64,000 nt of DNA from the NCBI GenBank assembly GCA_964530825.1, contig CAZHCA010000004.1:124001-188000 (forward strand), in the 5' to 3' direction. The notes under the pieces are model-generated. The model did no database searches and was not told the origin of the DNA. It worked only from the letters and a program-made list of their open reading frames with translations. Source of the stretch: CAZHCA01 sp964530825 (GTDB lineage Bacteria > Bacteroidota > Bacteroidia > Chitinophagales > Saprospiraceae). Of this stretch, positions 60,639 through 64,000 are shown one piece after another; the stretch's first letter is position 1, and each line of letters starts with the position of its first letter. The position numbers and the translations under genes were made by a program.

Positions 60639-61238
60639 CTAGCGGCGGCCACCTTTCAATTCTTTTTGCCACTTGTCGAGATCTTCCCAACGGCCATCAC
60701 GGGCCATTTTGGCTTGCTCTACCCAGGTGTTGGGGTCGTGCATGCGGTAACGGCTGCCGGCTTCAGACAGGATATCTTTCAGTAAATCGAGCTTTGCATC
60801 TGCCAGGTCTGCAAAGGTCATAATACCGTGGCCTTTGAGCAGACCTTCGATTTTAGGGCCAATGCCTTCAATTTTTTTGAGATTGTCTTTCTGGGCGCTA
60901 GCCTGTTTTCCGGTAGTACCATTGCTGCTGTTTTCTACAAATACAACAGAATTGTCGATGCCGAAGTAAGGAGAAGGTACATAAGCATCTGCCTCCCAAT
61001 CGTTGGTCCAAGAATTGTTGTCGATAAGGTAGCGGAATTCGTAGTTGCGGCCAATGGGCAGGCTGATCTCCGCTTTGAATTGCTTGCCAGATTTTTTCAT
61101 GGCAACACCATCTTCCCAGCTCCAATTGTTGAAATCGCCTACGATGCGAACTTCCTGACCATTACCGATGGCTTCGGCAGGGAGGGTAAAAGTGACTTTA
61201 CAGATTGGTTTAGTTTTTAGGTATTGTTTTTTGAGCAT
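60639..61238 (-). CDS. CBM48-domain protein with helix-hairpin-helix tail
   Basis: This 199-residue protein starts at ATG 61236-61238 with a CBM48/AMPK-type glycogen-binding domain (about 10-100, 'VRIVGDFNNWSWEDGVAMKK', 'YEFRYLIDNNSWTNDWEADA'). A low-complexity linker (about 100-120) is followed by a helix-hairpin-helix domain (about 120-199, 'LKKIEGIGPKIEGLL', 'SRYRMHDPNTWVEQAK'). The second domain is one I know as a C-terminal extension on several Bacteroidota proteins, including ribosomal ones. The pairing with a glycan-binding module is unusual. Next to glgB, so a link to glycogen is plausible. Confidence 0.8.
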   Translation of the reverse strand: MLKKQYLKTKPICKVTFTLPAEAIGNGQEVRIVGDFNNWSWEDGVAMKKSGKQFKAEISLPIGRNYEFRYLIDNNSWTNDWEADAYVPSPYFGIDNSVVFVENSSNGTTGKQASAQKDNLKKIEGIGPKIEGLLKGHGIMTFADLADAKLDLLKDILSEAGSRYRMHDPNTWVEQAKMARDGRWEDLDKWQKELKGGRR

Positions 61239-61539
61239 TGTTGAACAGTTATTTGGTTTTTGAATGGAAGGCACATGGGGTATGATTGACCTTCTGCAAC
61301 CTGCATAAAATTACTGGGAGCGACCAATGTTTTCAATCGGAAGGGTTTATCTGTATGTTAATTTAACCCTTACAAACTACATGATTACGAAGATGTTAGA
61401 TCTATGCCAAGCGAATAATACGTAGAGAATATGATTCTCCATAAAAAATTACGAATTACCGCGCTTAAAAGATATGATGTTCTAAATGGACAAATTGTAA
61501 ATTTGTCCGAAATCACGAATTTCCCGTATCTGATCAGTC
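61239..61539. other. Intergenic region (301 bases)
   Basis: This stretch lies ahead of the CBM48-HhH gene on the minus strand and should hold its promoter; it is AT-rich. No gene or strong repeat is visible. Confidence 0.45.
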
Positions 61540-61953
61540 CTAGGCTGCAAAAATCCGCTCCGGATCCCGGAATGCTTTGAACTCTAACGCATTTCCGCTG
61601 GGGTCCAACAAGAACATGGTGGACTGCTCGCCTATTTCCCCCTCAAAGCGGGTGTAAGGGTCGATAATAAACTTGACCTCAGCAGTTTGTAATTTTTGCG
61701 ATAGGGTGATCCATTCATCGGGTTGTAAAATTGCACCGAAGTGTTTTACCGGGACCGACTTGCCGTCGACTTGATTATGTGCTCCTTCTGGTTCTGGCTG
61801 ATCGACCAGGTGAGCGGTAATCTGATGGCCAAAGAAATTGAAATCGATCCAACGGTCGGAGGTTCGTCCAACGGTACAACCTAATAATCCTTCGTAAAAT
61901 CGGCGCGTGGAGGGGAGGTCGGTAACTGGGAAGGCTAAATGAAAGGGTGTCAT
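61540..61953 (-). CDS. VOC family protein (glyoxalase-like)
   Basis: This 137-residue protein begins 'MTPFHLAFPVTDLPSTRRFY' with a metal-site His5 and has a closing 'TMFLLDPSGNALEFKAF' with the metal-site Glu. The two-module VOC fold is complete. Substrate unknown. It is 27 bases downstream of the DinB-like gene on the same strand. Confidence 0.88.
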   Translation of the reverse strand: MTPFHLAFPVTDLPSTRRFYEGLLGCTVGRTSDRWIDFNFFGHQITAHLVDQPEPEGAHNQVDGKSVPVKHFGAILQPDEWITLSQKLQTAEVKFIIDPYTRFEGEIGEQSTMFLLDPSGNALEFKAFRDPERIFAA

Positions 61954-61980
61954 AAAGAATGGGTTTTAAAAAAATAAAAA

Positions 61981-62508
61981 TCACCAGCCCCGGTAGCGGG
62001 GAGGCTCCAGACCATTGAGGCGCAAATAGACCATGAGTTGTCCCCGGTGGTGGGTAGAGTGGTCGTCCAACAGATTGATAATTTGACGAACAGACTTTGG
62101 GCCGGCAAAGAAATCAACCTCCTTATTTAGTTCGGTCGAATCCAGCTCAATTACCGACTCGCCGACGTACTCATAAGCGTAACCCAGGTAGCGCAGCAAA
62201 AGCTCTTTATCGTAGGTTTTGGTGATGCTCGTATCGCGCAGTACAGGTGCCCAGTCCCCTGCGTCGAGGTACCTCTGACTGAGGCCTACCATATTGGACA
62301 TCATGTGCAGCAGTTGCTCCCGGAAGGACATCTGTTCGGGCGTAGGGCGAAAGTCATAGGCTGATTCGGGCATTCGTTCCGCTACCTCTAGGGTATAGGA
62401 TTTAGCGCCCTCCCATTTAACCGCGAATTCTTCGAGGAAGGCGTCCTGTGCGAAACTACCGGTGAGGAAAAAGAGGCACGTGCTCAGGTAGAGCCATTTC
62501 ATCGTCAT
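61981..62508 (-). CDS. Secreted DinB-like protein
   Basis: This 175-residue protein has a signal peptide (about 1-20, ending GSFA) and a DinB-type four-helix domain with histidines in 'LLHMM' near 67 and 'DDHSTHHRGQLMVYLR' (about 148-163), matching the HxxxH pattern of the family. A signal peptide on DinB-fold proteins is frequent in Bacteroidota, placing it in the periplasm. Function not known. Start at 62508 or the ATG two codons later. Confidence 0.82.
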   Translation of the reverse strand: MTMKWLYLSTCLFFLTGSFAQDAFLEEFAVKWEGAKSYTLEVAERMPESAYDFRPTPEQMSFREQLLHMMSNMVGLSQRYLDAGDWAPVLRDTSITKTYDKELLLRYLGYAYEYVGESVIELDSTELNKEVDFFAGPKSVRQIINLLDDHSTHHRGQLMVYLRLNGLEPPRYRGW

Positions 62509-62529
62509 ATTTTTTTTGTAAAATAAAAA

Positions 62530-63360
62530 CTAGGCGCCAATTTTACCCAATTCGACGCCTTCGGAATAGGCTACGGGAATCTGGTGGTCATGCAGCGCTT
62601 TCTTGATACGCCGATGGGCTTCGTAGTAAACGATCCAATAATCTTCGGCTTTGGCATAAGGGCGCACCGCCAGTAGGATAGAGTGGCTATCGAAAGCATG
62701 GATGCCTACGAAAGGCTCCGGTTTTTCCAATACTTCCGGGATGTTGGTTAAGGATGCCAGGATAATCCGGCTAACTTCGTCAAAAGACTCTTGATAAGGA
62801 ATGGGAATCTCCAAATCTACGCGCAGGGTTTTGCGCGTGGAATAGTTGATAATGGTACTGCTAACCGCCTGTGCATTCGGGATAATCACGGTCCGGTTGT
62901 CGAGGGTCGTCAAAATAGTGTTGAAAATTTGAATTTCCGCGACGTATCCTACCCTTTCGTCAATTTCGACTAAATCGGCCACCGTATAGGGGCGAAAAAT
63001 CAGCACCATAATGCCGGAAGCAAAGTTGCTTAGACTGCCCTGCAGGGCCAATCCCACCGCGAATCCGGCTGCAGCCAGAACGGCTACGAATGAGGTGGTC
63101 TCAATTCCTACAATACCCGCTGCGCTAAAGATGAGTAACACCTTCAAGCTAATACTCAGCAAAGAACTCAAAAAGGGTTGAATTTCCTTGTTGAGCTTTG
63201 TGCGCTGCATGGAAGCTTTTAACAGGCTGGTTAAGTAGCGAATAAAGCGTAAGCCAACTAAAAATACAAGTATGGCCAACACTACCCTTGGCAGATAGGT
63301 GATGGTCAATTCCGTTGCGGTTTCCAAAATGCGGTTAAAATCAAGATTTAGTGTTTCCAT
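62530..63360 (-). CDS. mscS: Small-conductance mechanosensitive channel (MscS family)
   Basis: This 276-residue protein starts at ATG 63358-63360. It has three N-terminal membrane segments, the last being the pore helix rich in Gly/Ala ('FVAVLAAAGFAVGLALQGSL'), and the MscS beta-domain 'RPYTVADLVEIDERVGYV' and 'RTVIIPNAQAVSSTIINYS'. MscS channels release solutes on hypo-osmotic shock. It lies 21 bases upstream of the secreted DinB-like gene on the same strand. Confidence 0.92.
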   Translation of the reverse strand: METLNLDFNRILETATELTITYLPRVVLAILVFLVGLRFIRYLTSLLKASMQRTKLNKEIQPFLSSLLSISLKVLLIFSAAGIVGIETTSFVAVLAAAGFAVGLALQGSLSNFASGIMVLIFRPYTVADLVEIDERVGYVAEIQIFNTILTTLDNRTVIIPNAQAVSSTIINYSTRKTLRVDLEIPIPYQESFDEVSRIILASLTNIPEVLEKPEPFVGIHAFDSHSILLAVRPYAKAEDYWIVYYEAHRRIKKALHDHQIPVAYSEGVELGKIGA

Positions 63361-63515
63361 AATTTTATTGGAGCTGATCATTCGTTTGCTAAATAAGCAG
63401 GCAGTCTAATCCGCAATCACCTCTGGATCGCCCTGGGCACTGAGTTGCTCCAGTATTGATTCTTTTTGCGATAGCCCCGCACCGTTTCCCGGTACCTGCC
63501 CCGGGCAGCTCAAAA

Positions 63516-64000
63516 TTAGGTTTTTTCTAAAAACGGCAGGGCATAAAAAGCCGTACTCACGTGCATGGTCTGGAGGAACTGCTGCTCGTGGAGAAGTTGC
63601 CGGAAGGTATGGAGGGACACCAATTCCTGTCGAAAGTCCTCGGATGCTTCCGGTTGGGCATTTTGCAGTACATACCCACCACTGGCTAAGAAGGCATAAA
63701 CGCGATTGGTCTGCTTATCGGGGTTCGGGGCTAACAGGGCCAGCCGCCTTAGGTGTGGGAAAAAATAACCGGTTTCTTCTAGCAACTCGCGCTGCATGGC
63801 TGCCTCCGGGCTCTCGTCGGTGGGATCGATGGTTCCACTGGGGAGCTCAAGGATCCGCTGCCCCCATCCATGGCGGTAGGTACGCTGTAGAATAATCTGA
63901 TTTTCTTCGGTTACGGCTACCGCATTCATCCAGTCGGGGTAGTCCAGAACATAGAAGGGGTCCACGATGCGCCCATCGGCGGTCAGGCAGGCATCAGAAC
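63516..64000 (-). CDS. NUDIX hydrolase (ADP-ribose pyrophosphatase-like), 5' end outside window
   Basis: The minus-strand frame stays open to the right edge of the window without a stop, reading '..SDACLTADGRIVDPFYVL', so the true start lies beyond base 64000. An internal GTG at 63965 is not the likely start. The Nudix box ('LPSGTIDPTDESPEAAMQRE' then LLEETGYF) is present with REUxEExGU intact and one extra residue before the first Glu. 'DPFYVLDYPDWMNAVAVTEE' is the usual N-terminal stretch of ADP-ribose-type pyrophosphatases. Substrate inferred. Confidence 0.82.
   Translation of the reverse strand, partial: SDACLTADGRIVDPFYVLDYPDWMNAVAVTEENQIILQRTYRHGWGQRILELPSGTIDPTDESPEAAMQRELLEETGYFFPHLRRLALLAPNPDKQTNRVYAFLASGGYVLQNAQPEASEDFRQELVSLHTFRQLLHEQQFLQTMHVSTAFYALPFLEKT

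Noticed and set aside
63516..63965. Complete NUDIX gene starting with GTG at 63965
   Set aside because: The frame continues without a stop to the window edge and the added residues (ADGRIVDP) match the family N-terminus, so the gene is truncated by the window.

Overview
The window reads as chromosome from a member of the Bacteroidota, most likely a Saprospiria/Lewinella–Haliscomenobacter-like organism. The evidence is two secreted enzymes with type IX secretion (T9SS) C-terminal sorting domains, an ECF sigma/FecR pair, a TonB-dependent receptor of the Bacteroidota barrel type, type B ribosomal protein L31, a GlmU-family protein, a Bacteroidota-type helix-hairpin-helix tail on a CBM48 protein, and TAnnTTTG-like promoter boxes in AT-rich leaders. 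The species call is inference. I see no rRNA, CRISPR array, insertion sequence or prophage. One tRNA, tRNA-Leu(GAG), is present.

Layout. 0-2.1 kb: 5' part of an ArsR-type regulator, tRNA-Leu and an MlaE/MlaF lipid-transport pair. 2.3-5.5 kb: a tight operon of SDR, iodotyrosine-deiodinase-like nitroreductase, NRDE protein and ATP-grasp protein. 5.5-7.7 kb: a GDYXXLXY-like protein and a GT-C-like membrane protein. 7.7-10.9 kb: LemA, two TPM-domain proteins and an M43-like metalloprotease. 11.0-13.4 kb: meaB, paaG and paaD. 13.4-19 kb: an unknown protein, a T9SS-exported lipase-like hydrolase, an amidohydrolase and a DUF1015 protein. 19.3-24.6 kb: metG, lnt, DinB and a two-TM TPR-like protein. 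25-31.5 kb: mixed small and unknown genes, a spermidine-synthase-like gene, a GlmU-family gene and rpmE2. 31.6-38.4 kb: NUDIX, a GIN-domain lipoprotein, an OMP-like protein, a three-gene ECF sigma / FecR / STN-repeat-protein signalling unit, then a TPR-like paralogue, a VOC protein and a small HTH protein. 39-45 kb: an M4 peptidase with PD40-like propeller and T9SS tail, OsmC, an MFS transporter and a secreted protein. 45.5-49.8 kb: ECF sigma, a membrane anti-sigma-like protein with a TonB_C-like end, and a TonB-dependent receptor. 49.8-58.5 kb: the biosynthetic cluster described next. 58.5-61.2 kb: glgB and a CBM48-HhH protein. 61.5-64 kb: VOC, DinB, MscS and a truncated NUDIX.

The most interesting region is 49843-58547. 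Nine same-strand genes with mostly overlapping or near-zero junctions encode a FAD-dependent oxidoreductase, a SAM methyltransferase, a type III polyketide synthase with an intact Cys-His-Asn triad, a FabL-like SDR, a FabZ-like dehydratase, a ketosynthase, an acyl carrier protein, a phosphopantetheinyl transferase and an RND/MMPL transporter. This looks like a self-contained mini fatty-acid/PKS pathway. The ACP-bound modules would build or tailor an acyl starter, the type III PKS would extend and cyclise it (alkylresorcinol or alkylpyrone type), the methyltransferase and flavoenzyme would decorate it, and the RND protein would move a lipid-like product. The product is unknown to me. The cluster is read divergently from the ECF sigma / anti-sigma / receptor operon across a gap of only 67 bases.
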